64,000 nucleotides of DNA from a bacterium (GTDB taxonomy: Bacteria > Myxococcota_A > Polyangia > Nannocystales > Nannocystaceae). Shown in pieces: positions 36,890 to 45,928 of the stretch; the first letter of the stretch is position 1; each line of letters begins with the position of its first letter. The stretch is taken from contig JANSYI010000007.1 in the NCBI GenBank assembly GCA_024742475.1, positions 213,567 through 277,566 of the forward strand, read 5' to 3'. The translations under genes were made by a program, and so were the position numbers. The notes under the pieces were generated by a model. The model had not been told where the DNA came from. It did no database searches and saw only the letters and a program-made list of their open reading frames with translations.

Positions 36890-38734
36890 GTGAGTTCGGC
36901 CCGCGAGAACACGCCTCCCCCGATCCCCGAGCGGTTCGGAGGCAAGACGGCCGCGAACGAACCGCCTTCGGCCGACGCTGCCGCGGCGCCTCGGGTGCAC
37001 AACCGGCCCAAGCGGCGCCTCGGCGAGATTCTCGTCGACGCGGGCGTGGTGGACGACGACGCGGTCCGCCGCGCGCTCGGCGTGCAGAAGATGGGAGGAG
37101 GCCGACTGGGTTCGATCCTCGTCAAGCTTCGGCTTTGCACCGAGGCGCAGATCCGCGGGGCGCTGCGTGAGCAGATGGGTGTCGAGATCGTCGCGCTCGA
37201 CACCTTCAAGGTCGACGCAGCGGCTCTGTCGGCGATCCCTCGGGAGCTGGTCCTCAAGTATGAGGCCATCCCCACCGAGGCCGACGAAGAGTCGATCCAC
37301 GTCGCGATGCTCGACCCGTTCAACCTGACGGCAATCGACGACATCCAGTTCGCGACGGGCAAGCGATTGGTCGTGCTCTCATGCACGGAGTCGGACTTCA
37401 AGAGCTTCGTCAAGGAGCACCTCGAGAGCCAGTCGCTGATGGAGGATATCCTCCAAGGTGGCGCGTTCTACGAGCGCGCGGTGGGGTCGGTCGACAGCCA
37501 CCGCAGCGCGGCGGCCGAGGAGGGCGAGGACGAGGACGTCGTTCACAACCTCAAGATCGCCGGCGAGCAGGCGCCGATCATCACGCTGTGCAACTTCTTG
37601 CTGGTCGAGTCGATCAACCGGCGCGCCAGCGACGTGCACATCGAGCCCTACGAGACCTACTTTCGGGTCCGGGTCCGGATCGACGGCGTGCTGCAGACCC
37701 TCATCACGCCACCGCAGCGCCTTCACGGGGCGATGATCACCCGGATGAAGATCATGGCGGAGATGGACATCGCCAACCGCCGCGAGCCCCAGGACGGGCA
37801 CATCGCGATCCGCTACGAGGGAGAGACGTGCCACTACCGCGTGTCCACGCTGCCGACGGTGTATGGCGAGAAGTGCGTCATTCGACTGCTCAAGAAGGAC
37901 GCCAGCTTGACGACGCTCGATAGCATCGGCTTCGGCCCAGAGGACCTGCAGCGCTTCAAGAAGGCGATCGCGCTGCCGCAGGGGCTGGTGTTGGTCACGG
38001 GGCCCACGGGCAGCGGAAAGACGACGACGCTGCACGCAGGACTCGCGGAGCTCAACGAGCCGGGCGTCAACATCGTCACGCTCGAAGACCCCGTCGAGGC
38101 GACGATCGACGGCATCAACCACGTGCAGATCAACGTGGCGGCCGGGGTCACCTTCACCAGCGGCCTGCGCTCGATCCTGCGCCAGGACCCCGATGTGGTG
38201 TTCGTCGGAGAGATGCGCGATTCGGAGGTCTCGGCGATCGCGATCAAGGCGGCGCTCACCGGTCACATGGTGATGTCGACCTTGCACACCAACAGCGCCG
38301 CGGAGTCCCTGATGCGGCTCAAGGACATGGGCGTCGCGCACTACCTGCTCGCGAACGCGCTCGCGATGCTGGTCGCGCAGCGGCTGGTGCGGCGGGTGTG
38401 CTCGGCGTGCAAGGAGCCCTACGCGATCACCGAGGCCGAGCGCGAGGAGTTCGGGGTGACCGAGGCGATGCTCGAGGGCACGACCCTCTTCAAGGGCCGC
38501 GGCTGTTCACACTGCCATGACTCGGGCTATCGGGGACGCGCGGCGGTGTACGAGGTGCTCACGGTCGACAACGCGCTGCGCGCCCTCATCCGACGCGAGG
38601 CGCCGGTCGAGGAGGTCATCGAACAGGCCCGCAAGGGCGGCATGAAGCTGCTGTACGAGGCCGGCGTCCTGCGGGTGCTCGAGGGCGTGACCACGTTCTC
38701 CGAGGTGCGGCGGGTGCTCTCCGAGGCGCAGTGA
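36890..38734 (+). CDS. PilB/GspE-type secretion or pilus assembly ATPase
   Basis: 614 aa from GTG 36890 (an ATG-like extension to 36818 is less likely). N-terminal MshEN/T2SSE_N domain (LGEILVDAGVVDDDAVRRAL, then GVEIVALDTFKVDAAALSAI), linker, then the hexameric ATPase: SDVHIEPYETYFRVRVRIDG, Walker A GPTGSGKTTTLHAG, Asp box DPVEATIDG, Walker B DPDVVFVGEMRD and the His box LHTNSAAE. A C-terminal zinc element CSACKEP...CSHCHDSG is present. Powers extension of type IV pili or a type II pseudopilus. Unlike complete systems it stands alone: no pilC/pilT or gsp genes are adjacent. Its end is 5 nt from the converging peptidase. Confidence 0.92.
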   Translation: MSSARENTPPPIPERFGGKTAANEPPSADAAAAPRVHNRPKRRLGEILVDAGVVDDDAVRRALGVQKMGGGRLGSILVKLRLCTEAQIRGALREQMGVEIVALDTFKVDAAALSAIPRELVLKYEAIPTEADEESIHVAMLDPFNLTAIDDIQFATGKRLVVLSCTESDFKSFVKEHLESQSLMEDILQGGAFYERAVGSVDSHRSAAAEEGEDEDVVHNLKIAGEQAPIITLCNFLLVESINRRASDVHIEPYETYFRVRVRIDGVLQTLITPPQRLHGAMITRMKIMAEMDIANRREPQDGHIAIRYEGETCHYRVSTLPTVYGEKCVIRLLKKDASLTTLDSIGFGPEDLQRFKKAIALPQGLVLVTGPTGSGKTTTLHAGLAELNEPGVNIVTLEDPVEATIDGINHVQINVAAGVTFTSGLRSILRQDPDVVFVGEMRDSEVSAIAIKAALTGHMVMSTLHTNSAAESLMRLKDMGVAHYLLANALAMLVAQRLVRRVCSACKEPYAITEAEREEFGVTEAMLEGTTLFKGRGCSHCHDSGYRGRAAVYEVLTVDNALRALIRREAPVEEVIEQARKGGMKLLYEAGVLRVLEGVTTFSEVRRVLSEAQ

Positions 38735-38739
38735 GGCCG

Positions 38740-39579
38740 CTACAGGTCGCGGGCTGAAAAGGTGTCGCAGGCGTCCATCGACCCGGTCCGCAGCCCGATC
38801 TCGAACCACTTCTTGCGCTGCGCGGAGGTGCCGTGCGTGAACGTCTCGGGCCGAACCGAGCCGCCCGCGCCCGCCTGCAGCGCGTCGTCGCCGATCGCCT
38901 GGGCGGCCCGCAGCGCCTCCTCGATGTCGCCGGCCTCGAGCACGTCGCGTTTGCGGGTGTCGTGAGCCCAGATCCCGGCGTAGCAGTCGGCCTGAAGCTC
39001 GACTCGCACCGAGCCCCCAGCGGCGCCCTCGTCTCGTCCCTTGTTCAGGTTGCCCTGCAGGTTCTGCACATGATGGCCGACCTCGTGCGCGATGACGTAC
39101 GCCTGCGCGAAGTCTCCGGGCGCGCCGAGCTTGTCGCGCAGCAGCTCGTAGAAGCTCAGGTCGATGTACACGTCCTGGTCGGCCGGGCAGTAGAACGGGC
39201 CCGTGGCCGAGGTGGCGCGACCGCACGCGCTGGGGACGGTGCCCGAGAACAGCTTGAGCGTGGCCTCTTCGTACCGCATGCCCCGGTCGGCGAACTGCTG
39301 GGTCCACACCCGCTGCGCGTCGTCGAGCACCGTCGAGACCAGCCCCACGAGCGCCTCCTCGCGCGCGCTCGGCTCGTACGACCCGCCCCCCGACGAAAGC
39401 CCCAAGCCCCCGCCGCCGCAAAACTGCAGCCCACCGAGCACCAGCAGCCCGACCACCACGCCCCCGATGCCGAAGCGCCGACCGAGCATGAACAGCAGCC
39501 CGAGCCCACCGGCCGCGCCCCCACCCCGCCCACGAAGGTCCTGCACATTGCTGCTGCGGTAGTCCTCGTCGTACTTCAT
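38740..39579 (-). CDS. YpfJ-type neutral zinc metallopeptidase
   Basis: 279 aa from ATG 39579. N-terminal KYDEDYRSSNVQDLRG, a Gly-rich TM segment (GIGGVVVGLLVLGGLQF), then a periplasmic catalytic domain with the zincin motif in AYVIAHEVGHHVQNLQG and the third-ligand region VELQADCYAGIWAHD. This is the putative neutral zinc metallopeptidase family (YpfJ/KPN_02809). Membrane-bound housekeeping protease of unknown substrate. Upstream, 39580-39802 holds no gene that I can support. Confidence 0.9.
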   Translation of the reverse strand: MKYDEDYRSSNVQDLRGRGGGAAGGLGLLFMLGRRFGIGGVVVGLLVLGGLQFCGGGGLGLSSGGGSYEPSAREEALVGLVSTVLDDAQRVWTQQFADRGMRYEEATLKLFSGTVPSACGRATSATGPFYCPADQDVYIDLSFYELLRDKLGAPGDFAQAYVIAHEVGHHVQNLQGNLNKGRDEGAAGGSVRVELQADCYAGIWAHDTRKRDVLEAGDIEEALRAAQAIGDDALQAGAGGSVRPETFTHGTSAQRKKWFEIGLRTGSMDACDTFSARDL

Positions 39580-39802
39580 CGCCGCCAAGCCGCAGTCTAC
39601 GCAAGCCCAAGGGCCCGGCAACCCCAGGGTCGCACGCGGCAGACGGCTACCATCTGCGCGCTTTGCACCCCTGGAGCCGAACCCAACCACGCCCTGGATG
39701 AGGAGGTCGGCGACCCTGCGGCATTCGAGCCTTCTATCCGGTCGACAGCCGCCGCTCTGGACGTGGAGGCGAACTCAGTACCGAGGCCGCCCCCGCGAGC
39801 GC

Positions 39803-40312
39803 TCAGATTTCCGCGTAGAAGTTGGGCTCGATCTGGTAGTGGCTGGAGCCACCGCCGGTTCCGCAGCCCCACTGGTAGCAGGTCGATCCATCAACGTCAC
39901 AGTCGTTGTAGCTACCAGGACTCTGAATACAGATCGGATCCAGAATGCTACAGACGCAGTGGGTGCAGCTCCCGGCGGCGCTCGGATCCACGTCTGCGTA
40001 GAAGAACCCAGAGTAGATCAGAGTTCCTCCGGAACCTTCCTCGATACTCAGGATCTCACCGTCGGAATTCGTGACTCGGATGGGGAGATCGCCCGAACTC
40101 GGCTTCGTGCCGCTTATGGAGAGGTCGTAGACCACACCATCATCCATCTCCGCCACCACCGTCAGACTCCCTCCACCGTGAGAGAACCTCCATTCTCCGG
40201 TCCCGGTCCCTGCTCCGGGCCCACTGTTCGCAGAGGCCGAGCCACCAAGGGCCAACATGCATCCCAGCCCGATGGCAACTGACAGACATCGTTTTCGAAA
40301 TTCCTTCTCCAT
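39803..40312 (-). CDS. secreted Cys-rich protein
   Basis: 169 aa with a strong AAAGGAG 11 nt before the ATG. Sec signal with core LSVAIGLGCMLALGG, cleavage near SASA-N. The mature protein is a Gly/Ser-rich beta region (VVAEMDDGVVYDLSISG) followed by a C-terminal Cys cluster, SCTHCVCSILDPICI ... CDVDGSTCYQWGC, seven Cys in about 45 residues. No family recognised; the cluster suggests disulfides or metal binding. Base composition is less GC-rich than its neighbours. It follows the thioredoxin-like lipoprotein after 77 nt on the same strand, so that protein may handle its disulfides (inference). Confidence 0.72.
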   Translation of the reverse strand: MEKEFRKRCLSVAIGLGCMLALGGSASANSGPGAGTGTGEWRFSHGGGSLTVVAEMDDGVVYDLSISGTKPSSGDLPIRVTNSDGEILSIEEGSGGTLIYSGFFYADVDPSAAGSCTHCVCSILDPICIQSPGSYNDCDVDGSTCYQWGCGTGGGSSHYQIEPNFYAEI

Positions 40313-40389
40313 TGTCGTCTTGCTCCTTTCTTGTCGATCACGAACATCCTCAACGTTCGCTTCTCATATTGCAGCGTCGAGCCAACTTG

Positions 40390-42066
40390 CTACTCATCGC
40401 CCGCTGCGAGCTTTTCTAGGTTCTCGTACTCTGCAAGAGTCGCCGCCAATCGTCCCCTGGTCAAATCGTGTCCTTGAGCGCTAACCCTGCCGTCCTCGTT
40501 GATCAGATAGAAGTAGGGAAGCCCACGAATGCCGAGCTCTTCGAGGGTTTCCTCGGAGTTTGCCACAGCGTGAGTCCAGGGCATCGGCCACCGCCGTCGA
40601 AAGTTGCGGAGGGCAAAAAGGTCGTCGTCCAGGTTGACGAACAGGAACTCGAAGCTACCCCCCGCCTGTCGGTATACGTCATGGAAAACCTTCATATGCG
40701 TCCGGCAGATGGAACACCATGTCGCCCATAGGACAACGAGCGTTGGCTTCTCATCACGGAACTGGAGTTCGAAGTTCCGACCGGCCTCATCGCTCGGCAG
40801 TCCCTTAAAGGTCGACAGGTCAAGCGGCTGACCGATCTGGACGGTCGACCCGTCGCCAAACTTGTCGCGGACTTGCCGTGCAGGCCACACCCGGTCGAAT
40901 TTCGGATCACCGGCCACCTCGAGCCACGGTTCCACGGCCTCGCCACGTGATTCAGCGAGCGCCGCGAGCACCTTGATCGCAGCGCCCTGTATTCCCGGCG
41001 TCGCACCCGCTGCTGCGATTTTTCGCAGGTACACATCCATACTCGCCGTAAGGTCCTTCGGCCGGTAGAAGACCGCGGCGATCGACTCCTCTGCGGTGCC
41101 CCAGGCCCTCGAGTCTGGCGAGACCCGGCGCGCGTACTCGTAGGCTCTGTCCGCCGAAAGTCTCTGAGCGATTGCAGACAAGAGCCTGACGTGAACGACC
41201 TCGTCGTCGAACTCGTAGGAGGAAGACGTGTTCGCCGTGAGAACGTCTGAGAACGCCGACTCGATATCACCGACAGCGTTCGGACCCACCGCCAACGGCT
41301 GCAGTTCGGAAATCGCACGCCTGACCTTGGCTTCGGCGTCAGGTTTCGTGGTCCTGACACGGGCCTCGGATGTGGCGCTGGGCTGCTGCCGACGGAGGAC
41401 GATTTCGCCACCGCCCCCCCCGAACTCGATCTGGCAGTGGATATCCGTCACCGTTGCGAGGTGGGTATGTTCGACCTCGGGCTCCAACAAGAGGGCGTCG
41501 AGCATTGGGCCGGATATGATCCCAGATTCCTCGGCGAACTCAGCGGGGACGTCGGCGCGATACAGTCCTTCTTCATCGAGCTTCAGCTGCATCCTCTGAG
41601 GCTTGCCCGTCCTGTGGCCCTCCTCGGTGAGCATGCGAAGCTCGACCGGAATGACCTTCGGAGGAGGGTCCGGCGGCCGTTGCTGAGGGCGAAGTCTGAG
41701 CCCGACCTCCGTATCCCCTGAGATCCACAATCCCGTAGAGGCTCTCGACCCCGTAGAGGACCGGGCCGTGAGGCTGACCCAACCTGCTGGCACGTCGCAG
41801 TATTCGAAGAAGCCGTCGGCGGTGGTCGCTACGACACGGGGCCGGTTCGCGTAGAACGGTTGAGAGACAACGACGTCTCGGTAGCTGTCCTGGTCTTCTT
41901 CTGTGTGATGCACATGGCCGCGGAGACAGAAGGTCGACTCGCCGGAGGCAGGACCCTCGAGACCAAGCCTGCGATCCCCCTTTCGCGGATTCACCGTCGC
42001 GCCCGGGGTCGTGGAACACGCCGACAGGAGGTGTACCGGAACTGCGACGAGCATCCACGTTCTCAC
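40390..42066 (-). CDS. lipoprotein with C-terminal thioredoxin-like (TlpA-type) domain
   Basis: 558 aa from GTG 42066, chosen because AGGA lies 5 nt upstream and the result is a compact lipoprotein signal (VRTWMLVAVPVHLLSAC). Residues 30-220 look like a carboxypeptidase-regulatory/beta-sandwich region (TTADGFFEYCDVPAGWVSLT), followed by helical repeats (about 250-400). The final 150 residues are thioredoxin-like: TLVVLWATWCSICRTH, with a redox pair Cys451-Ser-Ile-Cys454, then LGIRGLPYFYLINEDGRV with the cis-Pro. Periplasmic thiol-disulfide protein of the TlpA/ResA kind. Lower GC and mixed codon use suggest acquisition. Confidence 0.78.
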   Translation of the reverse strand: MRTWMLVAVPVHLLSACSTTPGATVNPRKGDRRLGLEGPASGESTFCLRGHVHHTEEDQDSYRDVVVSQPFYANRPRVVATTADGFFEYCDVPAGWVSLTARSSTGSRASTGLWISGDTEVGLRLRPQQRPPDPPPKVIPVELRMLTEEGHRTGKPQRMQLKLDEEGLYRADVPAEFAEESGIISGPMLDALLLEPEVEHTHLATVTDIHCQIEFGGGGGEIVLRRQQPSATSEARVRTTKPDAEAKVRRAISELQPLAVGPNAVGDIESAFSDVLTANTSSSYEFDDEVVHVRLLSAIAQRLSADRAYEYARRVSPDSRAWGTAEESIAAVFYRPKDLTASMDVYLRKIAAAGATPGIQGAAIKVLAALAESRGEAVEPWLEVAGDPKFDRVWPARQVRDKFGDGSTVQIGQPLDLSTFKGLPSDEAGRNFELQFRDEKPTLVVLWATWCSICRTHMKVFHDVYRQAGGSFEFLFVNLDDDLFALRNFRRRWPMPWTHAVANSEETLEELGIRGLPYFYLINEDGRVSAQGHDLTRGRLAATLAEYENLEKLAAGDE

Positions 42067-42161
42067 GGCGTTCCTGATGGCGTCGGCCCCCCGCCATCTC
42101 GGCGGCGAATGGCCCCCGGTCGCTTCCTTCCGTGTCGATTTCGAGCGCATCCTTGCCGGGT

Positions 42162-42191
42162 TGTAAAAAAAAACTCGGCGGATAATGTCAA
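42162..42191 (-). promoter_or_regulatory. sigma70-like promoter of the thioredoxin lipoprotein gene
   Basis: On the minus strand a perfect -35 TTGACA (42191-42186) is followed after 18 nt, including a run of T, by TTTACA (42167-42162), a weak -10. A transcript would begin near 42155, about 90 nt before GTG 42066; this also argues against ATG 42150 as the start. AT-rich and unlike the surrounding DNA. Confidence 0.4.
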
Positions 42192-42397
42192 GGAAAAATA
42201 CGAAGGCCTGATCCGTCGTGTGCAACGGGACAGAGGCCTGGGCGACGGTCGGTCAGCGGCTTCGCAGCCGTTTCGCGCCACGCCACAGACCGAGCACACC
42301 AGCACAGCGGCCGTCATTGTCTGCAGCGCTGACGAGGCAACCCCGGCACCCACGCGCCCGAGCACCGCGAACGCCTCGTGCCCCGCCCCCCCAAGCA

Positions 42398-42555
42398 CGG
42401 CGAGCAACGCGAGCACGAGCCCGACAGGGCGAGCGCCCGAGGATGAGGCGAAGGGGACTCCGCCCCCCCCCATGCGCGGCGAGCAACGCGAGCACAAGCC
42501 CGACAGGGCGAGCGTTGGAGGGTGAAGCGGAGGGGGCTCCGCCCCCGCAGCGAGG
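42398..42555. repeat. two tandem copies of a 79-bp repeat
   Basis: Copies start at 42398 and 42477 with CGGCGAGCAACGCGAGCAC, continue through AGCCCGACAGGGCGAGCG and end in a GGGGACTCCGCCCC/GGGGGCTCCGCCCCC hairpin. They are diverged by several bases. This non-coding stretch between the VgrG 3' end and the thioredoxin-gene promoter (42192-42586) contains nothing else that I can support as a gene. The elements resemble the unit at 63763 in the GGAGGG..GCG.AGGGGGC part. Confidence 0.72.
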
Positions 42556-42576
42556 GAACCTTGCGAAGGTTCCCTC
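42552..42576 (-). terminator. stem-loop 3' of the VgrG gene
   Basis: GAGGGAACCTT and its exact reverse complement form an 11-bp stem around a GCG loop, 11 bp after the VgrG stop. No T-tract follows on the minus strand, so it may protect the 3' end or act weakly as a terminator rather than as a classical one. Confidence 0.55.
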
Positions 42577-42586
42577 ATAGACAACG

Positions 42587-44872
42587 CTAGTTCGCCTTGA
42601 CGTTGCTGCCCTTGAGGATGACGTCGCCCGAGCCCTTGACCTGAATCTTCTTGCCCTTGATCAGGATGTCGCCGCTCTTCTTGAGGGCGATCGACGCCTT
42701 GCCGCACTTGAAGGCGATCTGGTCCTTGACGTCGAAGGTCAGCTTCTTGTCGCCCTTGAGGACGTAATCGTCCTTGGCGGTGATCGAGGTCTTCTTGGTG
42801 GCGGTAATGTTCATCGCATCACCAGCCTCGATGGTCATCTTCTTCTGCGCCTTGATCGTGATGTCCTTGGCGCACTGGAACTTGCCCGACAGCCCCGCGG
42901 TGACCGAGAACGCGCCCACGGCGGTGATGCTCCGGCTCGCGCCGACCTTCTCGGAGTACATTCCGCCGACGGTCACCGACTTGGCCGCGCCTACGATTTC
43001 GTCGGCCTTGAGCATGACCGTGACTTTGCTGGTGCTCGAAATGGTCTGCTCCCGCTTGCCCGTGATCGTCTCGGTGACGTCTTGGGCGATCGTGATCGTC
43101 TGGTTGGCGTTGCAGGTGTACGAGGCGTCCTTGGTGACGGTGATCGACTCTTCGCCCGAGATGGTCTCGGTGTGGTTGCCCGTGATGTCGATCGTCTTGT
43201 TGCCGCCGACCGTCTCGGCCTGGTCGACGTCGACCGTCTTCGTCCGGTTGCCCGTGATCGCCAGCGTGTCGTCGGCCCCGATGGTGGTCGTCCGACAGTT
43301 GAGGACGGTGTTGTTCCAGTCCTTTTGCGCGTGCAGGTTGATCTCCTCGGAGCCCGCCGCGTCCTCGAACCGAAACTGGTTGTACCCCCCGCCACCCGGC
43401 GAGCTATTGGATTTCCAGCCGCTCTGCGTCTTGTTGTCGGGCAGCGAGAACGGGTACGCGTTGTCGCCGTTGTAGACGCAGCCGGTCACCAGCGGTCGCG
43501 ATGGGTTGCCTTCGAGGAACTGGACCACCACCTCCATGCCGATGCGCGGCGTGAATTGGGCACCCCACGCCGGCCCGGCCCAGCTCTGCGCCACTCGGAC
43601 CCAGCACGAGGAGGTGTCGTCAAAGGTCATCTCCTCCTCCCAGTGGAACTGCACCATGATGCGGCCGTGCTCGTCGGTGTGGATCTCCTCGCCGGCCGGT
43701 CCGCACACGGTCGCCGTCTGGGGCCCTCGAATCCGCGGTTTGGGCGTGCGCTGCACGGGCCGCACCGGGACCTCGAGCGGCTGGACCTCGATGCGGTTGC
43801 GGTAGCGGCTCTCTTCGCCGCCCGAGGTGCCCATCACGATGATTTCCGGCTGCTGCCCGACGTGCACGACCCGGCTGAGCACGAACTGCACCTCGAGGTC
43901 TTCCTTGTGATGGCGCTCGAGCTCGAACACCTTGCCCGCCCGCATCGTGTGCGCGTTGCCCTCGCCGCGGACGGTGTTGCAGCGCTGCTGGGCCGCCTCG
44001 AGCGCGTCGGTGGCCCGCGCCTCCACGTCGTCGGTCACGTAGCGGCGGTCCATCGCGTCGTACAGCCGCCGCGCATAGCCGGCCGAGTCCTGCGCCGCAT
44101 CGAGGCTCGACGAGAGCGGCTCGGTGGGCGTGAGGAAGTCGTAGTCTTGTCGCAGCAGCCCGGTCGGGACGAGCGCAATCTTCTGCTCGAACGCCTGGAC
44201 CGAGAGGACGTCGGCAAACTCGGGGCGCTTGACGATCATCGGAAAGACGCCGGTCCCATCGAGGTTCGTGGCCTCGACGAAGTCGGCGTTGTCGTGGATG
44301 AGGAGCATCGTCTCGGTGTCGCCATCGTGGTCGAAGACGTACGAGATGCCCTCCTCCTCGAGCAGGCGGCAGACGAAGTCGAAGTCGCTCTCCCCGTACT
44401 GCACGCAGTAGTCGCGCACCCCCGTGCCCCGGGAGGAGGTGCCCGGGTCGAGCGCCCGCCCGTACGGACCGAGGAAGTCGCCAAGCACCGACTCGACGAT
44501 CTCGAGGGCGGACATCTCCTGGAAGATCCGGCGAAACACGTTCTGGCGTGCGAGCGCAAACGCCGGCGCGAGGCGCAGACGGACCAAGACCTGGTCCTCG
44601 GTGCGCCCGATGAACTCCACCTCGACCACGATGCCGTGCAGCATCTCGGGCTCCCCTCCCTCCCGCATCCACTCGACGGTCGCGCTTTGGCCCAGGAAGT
44701 CGTTCGTCGACGCATCGAGGCTGTCGCTGACCAGGTCGACCGTCGCGTCGTACGGCCTGCTGATCGCTTCCTCCAAGTAGAAGCGGTAGACGTTCCAGGT
44801 TCCCGACGCGGGGCCGGCGTCGCAGATGAACGTGTAGTCGATCTGAGGGAGCGGGGAAGACACCGACTCCAT
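42587..44872 (-). CDS. vgrG: type VI secretion spike protein VgrG
   Basis: 761 aa from ATG 44872 (AGGGGG just upstream). The N-terminal gp27/gp44-like part has ARQNVFRRIFQEMSALEIVE, VRDYCVQYGESDFDFVCRLL and EEGISYVFDHDG. The OB-fold gp5 part has VCGPAGEEIHTDEHGRIMVQ then FHWEE, RVAQSWAGPAWGAQFTPRIG and LVTGCVYNGDNAYP. Residues about 540-740 are a long beta-helix of short repeats (TLAITGNRTKTVDV, GNKTIDITGNHTETISGEES and so on) that forms the spike needle. It ends with Lys/Gly-rich strands and carries no enzymatic tail. No Hcp, PAAR or other tss gene is nearby, so it is an orphan; an effector or cargo could be one of the adjacent genes. Confidence 0.93.
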   Translation of the reverse strand: MESVSSPLPQIDYTFICDAGPASGTWNVYRFYLEEAISRPYDATVDLVSDSLDASTNDFLGQSATVEWMREGGEPEMLHGIVVEVEFIGRTEDQVLVRLRLAPAFALARQNVFRRIFQEMSALEIVESVLGDFLGPYGRALDPGTSSRGTGVRDYCVQYGESDFDFVCRLLEEEGISYVFDHDGDTETMLLIHDNADFVEATNLDGTGVFPMIVKRPEFADVLSVQAFEQKIALVPTGLLRQDYDFLTPTEPLSSSLDAAQDSAGYARRLYDAMDRRYVTDDVEARATDALEAAQQRCNTVRGEGNAHTMRAGKVFELERHHKEDLEVQFVLSRVVHVGQQPEIIVMGTSGGEESRYRNRIEVQPLEVPVRPVQRTPKPRIRGPQTATVCGPAGEEIHTDEHGRIMVQFHWEEEMTFDDTSSCWVRVAQSWAGPAWGAQFTPRIGMEVVVQFLEGNPSRPLVTGCVYNGDNAYPFSLPDNKTQSGWKSNSSPGGGGYNQFRFEDAAGSEEINLHAQKDWNNTVLNCRTTTIGADDTLAITGNRTKTVDVDQAETVGGNKTIDITGNHTETISGEESITVTKDASYTCNANQTITIAQDVTETITGKREQTISSTSKVTVMLKADEIVGAAKSVTVGGMYSEKVGASRSITAVGAFSVTAGLSGKFQCAKDITIKAQKKMTIEAGDAMNITATKKTSITAKDDYVLKGDKKLTFDVKDQIAFKCGKASIALKKSGDILIKGKKIQVKGSGDVILKGSNVKAN

Positions 44873-44988
44873 AGTCCCCCTGCGCCGCCCCATCGCCAAG
44901 GTCGGCGCGGTCTCACCCCGGCCCTGAGGCCTGCGGCTGGCCTGCGCGTTATTTGGAGCGATCCCCCGCCCATGCGACGCCAGAGGGC

Positions 44989-45885
44989 ATGGTGGCACGC
45001 ACGAAGACGTCCCGGCACCGCCCGATCAAGCGCCCCAAGGTGGCCACGCTGTTCTGTGCCGAGGGCCTGCGTGCGCAGGCATGCGTGGTGGTCGACGCGC
45101 TCGCCGTGCGCGGGTGGTCCGTGCAGCTGCAGACCGGCGACGCCGCTCGGGAGGCGCTCAAGCGCTTTCGCGACCCGAGCACCGGGATCCGCGTGCTGTG
45201 CCTGCCCGAGCCGCTCGACGTCGCCTCCCAGCAGGCGCTGCGGCGGGCGCTGGACCCCCTGGGCCGCGGTGACCTGCTGATCGTCGACTTCTTCACCCCG
45301 CGCTCGGTGGTCGAGAACGTGCTCAAGTTCGGTGGCTACCGCGTGGGCCCACGGCGACCTCGAACCCCGCGCCGGACCACGCGCAGCTATCTCGCCCAGC
45401 CCACCCTGATCGAACACGCCGTGGACGTCGGCTACTGGTCGCGCTACGGCGTCGGCGCAGCCGCGGCTGGCGTGGCAATCCTCGGCGGCATGTCGACCTT
45501 CTGGGCGATGCGGCCGGACGTGCGTCCCGTTCCTGCGGCGGCCGCGGTCGCAGCCGAGCGGGCGCCCCAGACGTCGGCACAGAACTCGCCCCTGGTCGAG
45601 CAGACGGCGCTGTCCAACACGCACGCCGTGCCCGACCCCGACCCCGTGCTGTCGGCCCGTCCACGCGCCCCCGTGCCTGCCGAGCCGATCCCCGAGGAGC
45701 CTGCCGAGCCGCAGGCCACGCTCGAGGAGATCGCGCTGCCCGAAGTTCCGGTCGAAGGGCTCGTGGCGATCGAGCGACCCTACACCCCACCGGTGTCGAT
45801 CTCCCGCGGCGGCGCCCCTGGCCTTCCCCGCGCGCCCCATCTGGGAACGCTCGATCCGTTCGGCACGCGCGCGACCCCTCGCTGA
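44989..45885 (+). CDS. single-TM protein with N-terminal cytoplasmic domain, unknown function
   Basis: 298 aa from ATG 44989 (AGAGGG upstream). The first 100 residues form a small alpha/beta domain (KVATLFCAEGLRAQACVVVD, VRGWSVQLQTGDAAREAL, DLLIVDFFTPRSVVENVLKF) that recalls a response-regulator or TIR-like fold without their key residues. A TM (YGVGAAAAGVAILGGMSTFW) follows near 165, then a Pro/Ala-rich periplasmic tail. Divergent from VgrG with about 115 nt between starts, which makes it a candidate for co-regulation with T6SS. Function unknown. Confidence 0.65.
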   Translation: MVARTKTSRHRPIKRPKVATLFCAEGLRAQACVVVDALAVRGWSVQLQTGDAAREALKRFRDPSTGIRVLCLPEPLDVASQQALRRALDPLGRGDLLIVDFFTPRSVVENVLKFGGYRVGPRRPRTPRRTTRSYLAQPTLIEHAVDVGYWSRYGVGAAAAGVAILGGMSTFWAMRPDVRPVPAAAAVAAERAPQTSAQNSPLVEQTALSNTHAVPDPDPVLSARPRAPVPAEPIPEEPAEPQATLEEIALPEVPVEGLVAIERPYTPPVSISRGGAPGLPRAPHLGTLDPFGTRATPR

Positions 45886-45928
45886 GCCTTGCCCCTCGCG
45901 GGCCCGTGCCCGATAGTGGCTCGCGACG

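Noticed and set aside
42067..42150. ATG 42150 as start of the thioredoxin lipoprotein
   Set aside because: Would give a long charged stretch before the signal and almost no leader after the likely transcription start; GTG 42066 has AGGA and a compact lipoprotein signal.
42218..42580. small ORFs in the gap between VgrG and the thioredoxin gene
   Set aside because: They run through tandem repeats and hairpins, are Arg/Pro-rich, and have no start signals.
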